NCBI GenBank assembly: GCA_040392005.1
Contig: JBEBWT010000006.1
Location: forward strand, 1-64,000
Source of the DNA: DASRQK01 sp040392005
GTDB taxonomy: Bacteria; Bacteroidota; Bacteroidia; Sphingobacteriales; Sphingobacteriaceae
Length of the DNA: 64,000 nt
Reading direction: 5' to 3'
The notes beneath the pieces were generated by a model. It had not been told where the DNA came from and did not search any database. It worked only from the letters and a program-made list of their open reading frames with translations. The stretch's first letter is position 1. Each line of letters begins with the position of its first letter. The position numbers and the translations under genes were made by a program. Below are positions 49,821 through 57,197 of this stretch, piece after piece.

Positions 49821-50336
49821 TTATTGAGCTATAATTTTACCCTGCATGATACCATAGTGACCAGGGAAACTGCAGATATATGGGTATTCACCGGGTGTAT
49901 CCAGTACAAACTCGATCACATCCGTTTCACCCGGACCCAGCAATTTGGTGTGGGCAATGATAGAAGACATAAAAGTCATTGGAATGTATTCGTTGCCGGC
50001 TGCCTTGATCGCCTCGCCACCGAAAGCGGCCAGGTCGGTACCGGGTTTCAAAACGATCACGTTGTGGCCCATAGACTCTTTTGGCATTTCGCCTACGTTT
50101 TTGAAAGTCAATTTTACATTATCGCCTGCTTTGACGGTAAATTCATGCTTGTCAAACTGCATCAGGTCATTTCCTTCCAGTGCCAGCTCCACGGTGGCGC
50201 CTCCCGATACTTCTGCCGTTGCCGGCGCTTCTACTTCAGTCGTGGTTGCAGCACTGTCAGTTGATTCACTTGGGCTTCCGCAAGCAACTGCCAGAGCCAA
50301 ACCAGCTACGGCAGAAAATAAAAATACTTTTTTCAT
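49821..50336 (-). CDS. azurin-like cupredoxin lipoprotein
   Basis: The 171-residue protein starts MKKVFLFSAVAGLALAVACGS with lipobox Cys19, followed by a Ser/Thr/Ala-rich linker. The cupredoxin domain (about 50-171) includes FTVKAGDNVKLTFKNVGEMPKESMGHNVIVL with the first His ligand, and the C-terminal loop GEYPYICSFPGHYGIMQGKI with Cys, His and Met ligands: the type I copper site of azurin. It likely shuttles electrons in the envelope, perhaps to the cbb3 oxidase. Promoter TACTTTTG (50378-50385) gives a leader of about 35 nt. Confidence 0.93.
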   Translation of the reverse strand: MKKVFLFSAVAGLALAVACGSPSESTDSAATTTEVEAPATAEVSGGATVELALEGNDLMQFDKHEFTVKAGDNVKLTFKNVGEMPKESMGHNVIVLKPGTDLAAFGGEAIKAAGNEYIPMTFMSSIIAHTKLLGPGETDVIEFVLDTPGEYPYICSFPGHYGIMQGKIIAQ

Positions 50337-50377
50337 TCTATAAAATGTTTGTCTGTTAAAATTATTACAAATTGTTT

Positions 50378-50385
50378 CAAAAGTA
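50378..50385 (-). promoter_or_regulatory. promoter -7 element of the azurin gene
   Basis: TACTTTTG on the minus strand, 41 nt before ATG 50336. Confidence 0.5.
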
Positions 50386-50579
50386 CGAATAATATATAAA
50401 TTTACCAGTCCAAAATATCCTGATTTTATCATCAAAATGCAATATTCAGCAGTTTTTCCTGGGTTTACAGCATGAAGATCGTTCTTTTATGATTGCCGTC
50501 ATAAAAAGCACAGTGGAATTTAAATTGAATATGATCCTATGATCCATATGATCCTCTTTAAACTTGGAAAATCCGCTTG

Positions 50580-50758
50580 AACCCAGATTCCGCATTAGGC
50601 TTCGTGATGAAAAACAAACGTGTAATAGCAATAAGTGCGGATGCAGGTTTTTTTAACGCATGGAATAGCAGCGCTATTTCAAAGGTAAAAAATCAAAGCC
50701 GTGCTTAGTGGTGCAGCAAGTTTGATTTGTAATAGAAGCCTAATGCGGAATCTGGGTT
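50580..50758. mobile_element. MITE-like palindrome-ended element, copy B
   Basis: A 179-bp unit with perfect 24-bp terminal inverted repeats (50580-50603 and 50735-50758) that begin AACCCAGATTCCGCATTAG. It matches copy A (46462-46639) along its whole length, including the internal segment TGGAATAGCAGCGCTATTTC. A one-base length difference in a T run breaks any shared reading frame. Its right end abuts the T tract of the terminator at 50760. No clear target-site duplication was seen. Confidence 0.75.
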
Positions 50759-50759
50759 A

Positions 50760-50842
50760 AAAAAACAAAACCCCGGTGATGGGCACCGGGGTTTGTTTAC
50801 TAACCAATTATAAACCTAAATTATGAAAAGACACTTTTAAAT
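50760..50842 (-). ncRNA. candidate small RNA, minus strand
   Basis: A minus-strand -7 element TAATTTTG (50849-50856) is followed by about 45-50 nt and a strong intrinsic terminator (50768-50794, T tract below). The predicted RNA of about 80 nt has the same plan as the candidate at 4780-4871. On the other strand the sequence looks like a gene leader (ATGAAAAGACAC then stop), so a decayed gene start is an alternative. Confidence 0.3.
50768..50794 (-). terminator. intrinsic terminator with CCCCGGTG stem
   Basis: AAACCCCGGTG (50768-50778) pairs with CACCGGGGTTT (50784-50794). On the minus strand a T-rich tail (complement of 50759-50767) follows. Confidence 0.8.
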
Positions 50843-50848
50843 ATACTG

Positions 50849-50856
50849 CAAAATTA
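50849..50856 (-). promoter_or_regulatory. orphan TAnnTTTG element for the minus-strand RNA
   Basis: TAATTTTG on the minus strand (plus-strand CAAAATTA), with no protein gene behind it before the terminator at 50768. Confidence 0.35.
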
Positions 50857-51064
50857 CAAATAATTTTCAATAACTCTGCAAGATATTGTAATATTTACGT
50901 CATAACACCTATTTCCTAAATCGTTTATTAACAACGTAATTACAACCTCACAATATTCACTACAACAAGTATGCCAAAATCAATTTTTCACTCAAGATAG
51001 TGTATAACAAACACTATTAAGATTTCCAGTCCGGCAATTTCATTCATAATCCACGTTTTATCAC

Positions 51065-51072
51065 TATTTTTG
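51065..51072 (+). promoter_or_regulatory. promoter -7 element of maf, leaderless spacing
   Basis: TATTTTTG ends 6 nt before ATG 51079. Confidence 0.5.
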
Positions 51073-51078
51073 CAGGAA

Positions 51079-51666
51079 ATGGGCAGACTAATTCTAGCAA
51101 GCAAATCTCCCCGGCGTCAGGAACTACTGAAAAGCATGGGGCTGGAGTTTGAGGTGGTATTGCGGGAAGTGAATGAAGATTTCCCCCCGGATATGACTCC
51201 GGAAGCGGCCGTACGCCATATTGCCGGGAAAAAGGCAAAGGCCTTTGCCGATCTGGCAGGGGAAGCTGTCATTCTGACGGCCGACACCATTGTGGTGGTG
51301 GACGGGCAGGTAATCGGCAAGCCCCGGGATGCCGCAGAGGCCACAAACTTTCTGGAACGCTTATCCGGCAGGGAACATCAAGTCATGACCGCCTGCGCCA
51401 TCCTGCACGGGGAAAAACTCCACAGCTTTGTAGAAACCACGCTGGTCCATTTCCAGGAACTGGAAGCCGCGGAAATTGCACATTATGTACAATCTGGCCT
51501 GCCAATGGATAAAGCCGGGGCCTATGGCATTCAGGAATGGATCGGGTTGATCGGCATCGGCCGGATCGAAGGTTCTTATCAGAATGTAGTGGGCCTGCCG
51601 ACCGCAGGTCTATATTCAGCACTTAAAACCCATTTTCCGGGCATCTTACTGAATACGGCAAAGTAA
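51079..51666 (+). CDS. maf: Maf-family nucleotide pyrophosphatase
   Basis: The 195-residue enzyme hydrolyses non-canonical nucleoside triphosphates (dTTP/UTP or 7-methyl-GTP types) to protect nucleic acids. The motif RLILASKSPRRQELLKSMG starts at residue 3, VILTADTIVVVDGQVIGKP holds the catalytic Asp, and DKAGAYGIQEW plus IEGSYQNVVGLP complete the signature; these features fit the dTTP/UTP pyrophosphatase subgroup. ATG 51079 is used because an upstream TTG (51070) overlaps the promoter element. A single gene. Confidence 0.93.
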   Translation: MGRLILASKSPRRQELLKSMGLEFEVVLREVNEDFPPDMTPEAAVRHIAGKKAKAFADLAGEAVILTADTIVVVDGQVIGKPRDAAEATNFLERLSGREHQVMTACAILHGEKLHSFVETTLVHFQELEAAEIAHYVQSGLPMDKAGAYGIQEWIGLIGIGRIEGSYQNVVGLPTAGLYSALKTHFPGILLNTAK

Positions 51667-51744
51667 TTGTTCATGTCCCCGAAGGATTGAGTTCAAAAAA
51701 TCCAGATTAAATCCAAAAAATCCCGCAATATTAATTCAAAAAAT

Positions 51745-52422
51745 ATGATAAACCTCAAAAAAAACCACTTTAGCTTTAGCTTTAAAAAACGTCACAGCTT
51801 TCCCATGATACTCCTGACGGGAATACTCCTGACAGGGCTGCTGTTCTCCGCATGTGGGATCAACCAGCAGGCCAGTGCTCTGAAAGCCCTGCGCAATTGT
51901 AAGTTTGAATTGGCGGGCGTGGACAGCCTCACTCTGGCGGGGACGGATCTGAGTCCGCTTTTACGGGGAGAAGAGATCAATCTGTCCAGGGTGCCGGCCA
52001 TTGCCTTCGGTTACCTCAACCAGAATCTGCCACTGGCCGCCTCTCTTCAGCTCCAGGTGGAGAATCCTACCAAAAAACTGGCGGGCATCAGGCAATTCCA
52101 GTATGTTGTTTTGCTGGATAATACCGAAATACTTGACGGGACTTCGGATCTTGTGCTGGAAGTACCGGCCGGGGCCACCACAGTCACTCCGGTGAGGCTT
52201 CAGGCCAATATCTATAAATTGATCACCAATGGGGACAATCTTCAGAAATTACTGGCCTTCTTTGAGCGGGAAGGCAGCAACGCCCCCAGCCATCAGGTCG
52301 ATCTGACATTCAAAATCAAACCCACGATCAGTCTGGGCAATAAAGGCATTGATTATCCCGGCTATATTACGGTCCAGAAAAAACTGGACAGGGCCAACGT
52401 TTCCCGCTTACTGGGAAGGTAA
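51745..52422 (+). CDS. LEA-type-2-like lipoprotein
   Basis: The 225-residue protein has a basic N-terminus (MINLKKNHFSFSFKKRH), a hydrophobic stretch and lipobox LLFSAC with Cys37. The remainder resembles a late-embryogenesis-abundant type 2 (WHy) beta-sandwich: LAASLQLQVENPTKKLAGIRQFQYVVLLDNTEIL, LEVPAGATTVTPVRLQAN and VDLTFKIKPTISLGNKGIDYPG. Such proteins occur in bacterial envelopes with unclear roles. It lies 79 bp after maf and ends at a convergent terminator. Confidence 0.75.
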   Translation: MINLKKNHFSFSFKKRHSFPMILLTGILLTGLLFSACGINQQASALKALRNCKFELAGVDSLTLAGTDLSPLLRGEEINLSRVPAIAFGYLNQNLPLAASLQLQVENPTKKLAGIRQFQYVVLLDNTEILDGTSDLVLEVPAGATTVTPVRLQANIYKLITNGDNLQKLLAFFEREGSNAPSHQVDLTFKIKPTISLGNKGIDYPGYITVQKKLDRANVSRLLGR

Positions 52423-52457
52423 ACCCCCGGACATTTCCCCAATAACAACATCACAAC

Positions 52458-52497
52458 AAGGGCAGCAAAGGTCTCATTCTGACCATTTGCTGCCCTT
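52458..52497. terminator. terminator hairpin between convergent genes
   Basis: AAGGGCAGCAAA (52458-52469) pairs with TTTGCTGCCCTT (52486-52497), with an inner GGTC/GACC pairing and a one-base bulge. No long T tract follows, but the position between convergent genes supports transcription termination in both directions. Confidence 0.7.
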
Positions 52498-52546
52498 ACC
52501 TATGAAATATGGATGTATGAGCTATTAATTGCTCATTAAATATAGA

Positions 52547-53539
52547 CTATTTATTCGAAGATGTTCCTCCGCCGCCACTGCCCGGTTTGGCAATCGATCC
52601 CCTCATTTCGGTATCGGCCTGGATGTTTTGGAATTTATAGTAATCCATCACGCCCAGGTTGCCGCTCCGGAAGGCTTCGGCCATCGCCAAAGGCACCTGG
52701 GATTCAGCTTCGATCACCTTCGCCCTCGCTTCCTGCGCTTTGGCACGCATTTCCTGCTCGGTAGCGACCGCCATCGCACGGCGTTCCTCCGCACGGGCAT
52801 TGGCCACCTTCAGATCAGCCTCCGCCTGGTCTGTCTGGAGTTTTGCACCGATATTCTCCCCGATATCCATATCGGCAATATCAATGGACAGGATTTCAAA
52901 AGCAGTCCCGCTGTCCAGTCCCTTTGACAACACCGTCTTGGAGATACGGTCCGGACTTTCCAATACTTCTTTGTGGTTCAGTGCGGATCCGATCGTCGAG
53001 ACAATCCCCTCACCTACCCGGGCCAGAATGGTTTCCTCGCCGGCACCACCGACCAACTGATTGATATTGGCACGAACGGTCACCCTGGCCTTGGCGATCA
53101 ACTGGATCCCGTCTTTTGCCACAGCAGCCACCGGTGGGGTATTGATGACCCGTGGATTGACGGACAACTGCACTGCATCAAACACGTCCCTACCCGCCAG
53201 GTCAATAGCCGTGGCAAGCTTGAAATCAAGTGGGATATTGGCCTTATCGGCCGAAATCAGTGCTTTGATCACATTATTGACATTTCCACCTGCCAGATAA
53301 TGGGTCTCTATATCATTGGAGGTAATATTCAAACCGGCTTTGGTGGAAGTAATCATCGCATTGGTGACCAGGGAGGGTGAAACTTTCCGGAGCCGCATCA
53401 ACACCAGATTGAGCAGATTGATCCGGACACCCGAAAGCTGGGCGGTAAACCAGAGATTGACCGGCAATATATAGAGCAGGAGAAAGAGCGCAACGATTGC
53501 TCCGACAATAAAGAGAATAGGCATGAATGAAGGATCCAT
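52547..53539 (-). CDS. floA: flotillin-like protein FloA
   Basis: The 330-residue membrane-associated scaffold begins with a hairpin-like hydrophobic region (FIVGAIVALFLLLYILPVNLWFTAQLSGVRINLLNLV). The SPFH/band-7 domain follows, and a long Ala/Glu-rich coiled coil (about residues 225-290: IGAKLQTDQAEADLKVANARAEERRAMAVATEQEMRAKAQEARAKVIEAE) is at the C-terminal side. The IALDFKLATAIDLAGRDVFDAVQLSVNP and GAGEETILARVGEGIV blocks match FloA (formerly UPF0365). It organises functional membrane microdomains. A single gene. Confidence 0.93.
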   Translation of the reverse strand: MDPSFMPILFIVGAIVALFLLLYILPVNLWFTAQLSGVRINLLNLVLMRLRKVSPSLVTNAMITSTKAGLNITSNDIETHYLAGGNVNNVIKALISADKANIPLDFKLATAIDLAGRDVFDAVQLSVNPRVINTPPVAAVAKDGIQLIAKARVTVRANINQLVGGAGEETILARVGEGIVSTIGSALNHKEVLESPDRISKTVLSKGLDSGTAFEILSIDIADMDIGENIGAKLQTDQAEADLKVANARAEERRAMAVATEQEMRAKAQEARAKVIEAESQVPLAMAEAFRSGNLGVMDYYKFQNIQADTEMRGSIAKPGSGGGGTSSNK

Positions 53540-53662
53540 AAAAGCGTTATTTTAAGTGAACCATAAAGGTAATAAAATTCCGCAAAAATCCTGCAAGGTT
53601 GCCAGGAAATTCAGAAAGAAAATAGGAAAAGCAGTGGGACCGCGGATTTTCCCGGCCAGCGA

Positions 53663-54664
53663 TCAGGAAATTCCCCAGCGCAAAAGACTTGCACCCCAGG
53701 AAAAACCAGCCCCAAATGCGGTCAGCAGCATCAGATCGCCTTTTTTCAATTGTTCCCGGTGTTCCCAGATACAAAGCGGGATGGTGGCAGCAATGGTATT
53801 GCCATAATACGCGATATTGACCAGGGTTTTCTCCGCAGCAATCTTTAGTTCATTGCCTACTGCATCGATGATGCGTTTGTTGGCCTGATGGGGGGCCAGC
53901 CAGTCCACATCCTTGATGGTGAGTGAGTTTCTTTTGAGGATATCCCGGCAAGCCTCGCTCATGGATTGGATGGCCTGTTTGAAGACAACCTTGCCATTTT
54001 GCTTGATGTGCCGTTTGCCGCTGTTCAGCAATTCTTCGGTGAAAGGAAACAGGGAACCACCGCCTTCGATATTGAGGAAGGCTGTCCCCTTGCCATTGCC
54101 CAAAAGCAGGCTATCCATGACTCCCGCTTCTTCGGAAGGTTCCAGCCAAACCACGCCTGCCCCATCCCCGAAAAGGATGTTGGTGGAACGGTCGTAGATA
54201 TTGACGTAGGAGCTGATCTTGTCCGCGCCGATAACCAGCACATTTTTGTGCCGTCCGCTCTCTACCAGTGCCGCACCAATATCCAGTACATGCAGAAAAC
54301 CGGCACAGGCCGCATTGACATCAAAAGCGGTCACCTGATCCAGATCCAGTTTTTCTGCCAGAATATTGGCCGTCGAGGGCATCATCATATCCGGCGTGGA
54401 AGTGGCTACAATGATGGCATCTACTGCTTTGATATCCCTGGGATAATGGTTCAGCAGATCTTCCACTGCTTTGACGATCATATCGGAGGTCCCCAGACCA
54501 TCCTGCAAGATTCTTCTTTCTTTGATTCCCGTGCGCTGGACGATCCATTCGTCCGAAGTATCTGTTAATTTTTCAAGGTCGGCGTTGGTGCGCCTCTCTT
54601 CCGGTAAATACCCCCCGATCGCGGTAATTCCTGCATACCGCTTCTTAAATCCGTCGTTTCCCAT
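53663..54664 (-). CDS. fabH: beta-ketoacyl-ACP synthase III
   Basis: FabH (333 residues) starts fatty-acid synthesis by condensing acyl-CoA with malonyl-ACP. The catalytic Cys120 lies in FDVNAACAGFLHVLDIG; His in DVDWLAPHQANKRIIDAVGNEL and Asn in VNIAYYGNTIAATIPLCIWEH complete the triad. GDGAGVVWLEPSEE and AFGAGFSWGASLLRW are typical. Bacteroidota often have several copies. An operator-like palindrome (54673-54691) and promoter TACTTTTG (54719-54726) lie upstream. Confidence 0.95.
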   Translation of the reverse strand: MGNDGFKKRYAGITAIGGYLPEERRTNADLEKLTDTSDEWIVQRTGIKERRILQDGLGTSDMIVKAVEDLLNHYPRDIKAVDAIIVATSTPDMMMPSTANILAEKLDLDQVTAFDVNAACAGFLHVLDIGAALVESGRHKNVLVIGADKISSYVNIYDRSTNILFGDGAGVVWLEPSEEAGVMDSLLLGNGKGTAFLNIEGGGSLFPFTEELLNSGKRHIKQNGKVVFKQAIQSMSEACRDILKRNSLTIKDVDWLAPHQANKRIIDAVGNELKIAAEKTLVNIAYYGNTIAATIPLCIWEHREQLKKGDLMLLTAFGAGFSWGASLLRWGIS

Positions 54665-54672
54665 AAAAAAAC

Positions 54673-54691
54673 ACTATACATCGTGTATAGT
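54673..54691 (-). promoter_or_regulatory. palindrome in the fabH leader, candidate operator
   Basis: ACTATACA-tcg-TGTATAGT is a perfect 8-bp inverted repeat, 8 nt from the fabH start and downstream of the promoter. It could bind a repressor or act as an RNA hairpin that masks the translation start. Confidence 0.5.
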
Positions 54692-54718
54692 CTGCTCATT
54701 GCTAATTAAATCTGAGTG

Positions 54719-54726
54719 CAAAAGTA
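54719..54726 (-). promoter_or_regulatory. promoter -7 element of fabH
   Basis: TACTTTTG on the minus strand, 54 nt before the fabH ATG. Confidence 0.5.
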
Positions 54727-54843
54727 AGCAAAAACGGGAAGATCACGGCATGAAATCCAGATTTTTACAATCTGAAACCCAATACCTGAACTTCCCATTC
54801 AGTCCGGGATACATTTAGATTCAATTGCATCCCGGGAAGCATC

Positions 54844-54890
54844 TGTGCGCAGGTAGGTTCATGTACCTATGGGTACACTACCACCGCACA
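54844..54890 (-). terminator. structured region downstream of katA
   Basis: Nested inverted repeats: TGTGCG/CGCACA (54844-54849 and 54885-54890), GGTAG/CTACC (54852-54856 and 54878-54882) and an inner GTACC/GGTAC. It starts 6 bp past the katA stop and could act as a terminator, but no T tract is evident. The rest of 54727-54895 shows nothing else. Confidence 0.4.
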
Positions 54891-54895
54891 ACGTC

Positions 54896-56365
54896 TTACT
54901 GGCTATTCCGCACAATCGCTGCCATATCCAATCCCAATGCATCGGCTACTCCCTGCCCATAAGCCGGATCGGCCCGGTAGCAATTGAGGGCGTGACGCTC
55001 CTGGATAAATTTCTCCGCACCACCGACTTCTGCAGCAGTATTGGAAAACAGCACCTGTTGCTGTGCCGGACTCATCAGGCGGAATAGATTGCCGGGCTGC
55101 GTATAATAATCTTCATCGACCCGGTGATCATAATGTCCACCCAGACCACCATCACCCAGCGGGACCGGCGGCTCCACATGTTCCTTGGTTTCTGCCCACT
55201 GGCCGTAACTGTTTGGCTCGTAATGGATGGTCGAACCTTCATTTCCATCCACCCGCATCGCCCCGTCCCGGTGAAAATTGTGGAATGGGCATTTTGGCGC
55301 ATTGACCGGGATCTGGTAATGATTGACCCCGAGGCGGTAACGTTGCGCATCTCCGTAGGAGAACAGCCGTCCCTGCAACATGCGGTCCGGAGAATAACCC
55401 ATACCGGGCACTACATTGGCCGGATTGAATGCGGCTTGTTCCACATCAGCAAAATAGTTCTCCGGATTGCGGTTGAGTTCCATCATCCCGACTTCGATCA
55501 GCGGATAATCGCCTTTGGGCCATACTTTTGTCAGATCGAAGGGGTCAAAACGATAGTCCCAGGCTTCATTTTCGGGCATGATCTGCACCATCAGTTTCCA
55601 TTTCGGGAAATCTCCCTTTTCAATGGCATCGAACAGGTCACGCTGGTGACTTTCCCTATCCCTGCCGATCACTGCGGCTGCTTCATCATTGCTCAGGTTC
55701 TCAATGCCCTGCTGGCAACGCCAGTGGTATTTTACCCAGAAACGTTCGTTGTCTGCATTGATCAGGCTGAATGTATGACTACCGAAGCCGTGCATATGAC
55801 GATATGTTTTTGGGATTCCCCGGTCACTCATGACAATGGTCACCTGATGCAGTGCTTCCGGCAGCAGTGTCCAGAAATCCCAGTTGTGGTTTGCACTGCG
55901 CAGATTGGTTTTCGGATCCCGTTTGACTGCCTTGTTCAGATCCGGGAATTTGTAAGGATCTTTGAAGAAGAATACCGGCGTGTTGTTTCCCACCAGGTCC
56001 CAGTTTCCCTCCTCAGTGTACATCTTGACCGCAAAGCCACGGATATCCCGCTCTGCGTCCGCTGCTCCACGTTCTCCGGCCACGGTAGAAAACCGGACAA
56101 ATAAATCGGTTTTCTTGCCTACTTCCGAGAAAACTTTTGCTTTGGTGTATTTTGTAATGTCGTTGGTGACCGTAAATGTCCCGAAGGCACCGGAACCCTT
56201 GGCATGCATACGCCTTTCGGGAATGACTTCACGGTCAAAGTGCGCCAGTTTTTCCAGAAACCAGAAGTCCTCCAGCAACATGGGACCCCGGTAGCCGGCG
56301 GTTTTGACGTTTTGATTTTCAGCAATCGGCCTGCCAGAGACCGAGGTGAGTTTTTTCTTTTCCAT
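54896..56365 (-). CDS. katA: monofunctional heme catalase
   Basis: The 489-residue small-subunit catalase converts hydrogen peroxide to water and oxygen. The distal His54 is in FDREVIPERRMHAKGSGAFGTF, with Asn in LVGNNTPVFFFKDPYKFPDL. The proximal Tyr is in RLFSYGDAQRYRLGVNHYQIPVN. MVQIMPENEAWDYRFDPFDLTKVWP and the C-terminal PSYGQ-like YGQGVADAL are typical of clade 3 enzymes. It has no signal peptide. It lies divergent from the metal-efflux operon; a near-match -7 element TATCTTTA is seen in the 120-bp gap. Confidence 0.96.
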   Translation of the reverse strand: MEKKKLTSVSGRPIAENQNVKTAGYRGPMLLEDFWFLEKLAHFDREVIPERRMHAKGSGAFGTFTVTNDITKYTKAKVFSEVGKKTDLFVRFSTVAGERGAADAERDIRGFAVKMYTEEGNWDLVGNNTPVFFFKDPYKFPDLNKAVKRDPKTNLRSANHNWDFWTLLPEALHQVTIVMSDRGIPKTYRHMHGFGSHTFSLINADNERFWVKYHWRCQQGIENLSNDEAAAVIGRDRESHQRDLFDAIEKGDFPKWKLMVQIMPENEAWDYRFDPFDLTKVWPKGDYPLIEVGMMELNRNPENYFADVEQAAFNPANVVPGMGYSPDRMLQGRLFSYGDAQRYRLGVNHYQIPVNAPKCPFHNFHRDGAMRVDGNEGSTIHYEPNSYGQWAETKEHVEPPVPLGDGGLGGHYDHRVDEDYYTQPGNLFRLMSPAQQQVLFSNTAAEVGGAEKFIQERHALNCYRADPAYGQGVADALGLDMAAIVRNSQ

Positions 56366-56485
56366 TTGAATAAACTTTTATGATTTTGTTTTTTATGTGA
56401 ATTAGTTAATTACGTTGTTTGTCCGTCTTTTTAAAGATAGTAAAATTCTTTACAATTTTAAAATTAAATATTACCTTTACTTCCG

Positions 56486-56965
56486 ATGGATCGCCTGAGA
56501 AGCCATAAATGGATATTTTGGACGCTTGTGATAGCCTATGCGGCTTTGCTGGCACATGCTTTTGTACCGCACCACCATCATAATGATCGGACGGCATTCA
56601 TCAATCTCAAAGCTTGTCCGCATAGCCACCACGGTGATGGCGGAATGCACGGGCATCCGGATGCAACACCATCCCCTTTTGAACATCAGGTGCATCAGGA
56701 ACATCAACCGGGTGATCCGCTGACTCATTCAGCAGGAGATTGCGAAACCCTGAAAAATATCCTGCTTACCGGTCATCAGTTGGATGGATCGGATGCCGTT
56801 CCCCATGGTTTGTTGCTTTATACTGATCTTTCATGCTCGGTCAGATTGCCGGAAATAGCTACCCATCTGATTTTTGCAAGTTCCCGACTCCGATGGGAAC
56901 CGATTTATTCACCGGGCATTTATTATGAAAGCACCGGCCTGCGGGGCCCTCCCGCATTAGCCTAA
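56486..56965 (+). CDS. His-rich small membrane-anchored protein of the metal-efflux locus
   Basis: The 159-residue protein has one N-terminal helix (WIFWTLVIAYAALLAHAFVPH) followed by a His-rich stretch (PHHHHNDRTAF..., HSHHGDGGMHGHPDATP, HQVHQEHQP). It looks secreted or membrane-anchored with metal-chelating residues facing the periplasm. The C-terminal half includes ETLKNILLTGHQLDG and RLPEIATHLIFASSRLRW. Bacteroidota genes of this kind often precede CzcCBA-type efflux genes (they resemble the DUF6769 group), but the function is not established. It lies 232 bp upstream of the adaptor gene. A near-match promoter TACCTTTA ends about 9 nt before ATG. Confidence 0.7.
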   Translation: MDRLRSHKWIFWTLVIAYAALLAHAFVPHHHHNDRTAFINLKACPHSHHGDGGMHGHPDATPSPFEHQVHQEHQPGDPLTHSAGDCETLKNILLTGHQLDGSDAVPHGLLLYTDLSCSVRLPEIATHLIFASSRLRWEPIYSPGIYYESTGLRGPPALA

Positions 56966-57028
56966 GGGATTATTCTGAATACTTTCTTTTTTCCGGAATA
57001 ACTCCATTTTTCGTTGGTTCCTTAACAG

Positions 57029-57093
57029 AATCCGGATTACCGGAGCTCAATTTATCGAAATCCGCATTACCATTACCAGAGCTCAACTTATCG
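57029..57093. repeat. degenerate tandem repeat in the gap before czcB
   Basis: A 29-bp unit (AATCCGGATTACC...GAGCTCAATTTATCG at 57029-57057) is followed by a 35-bp unit with the same ends (57059-57093), which carries a 6-bp ATTACC insertion. The remainder of 56966-57197 has no gene. Confidence 0.7.
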
Positions 57094-57197
57094 GGACTTG
57101 ACGATATCTCACAATAACACGCATACTTTATTATTAATGCTTCTATCAATACTGTGCATGTACGAATGCATAGGTAAAATGAATTAGAATAAAAATT

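Noticed and set aside
55124..56104. 326-codon open frame on the plus strand opposite katA
   Set aside because: The catalase motifs are on the minus strand and account for this DNA.
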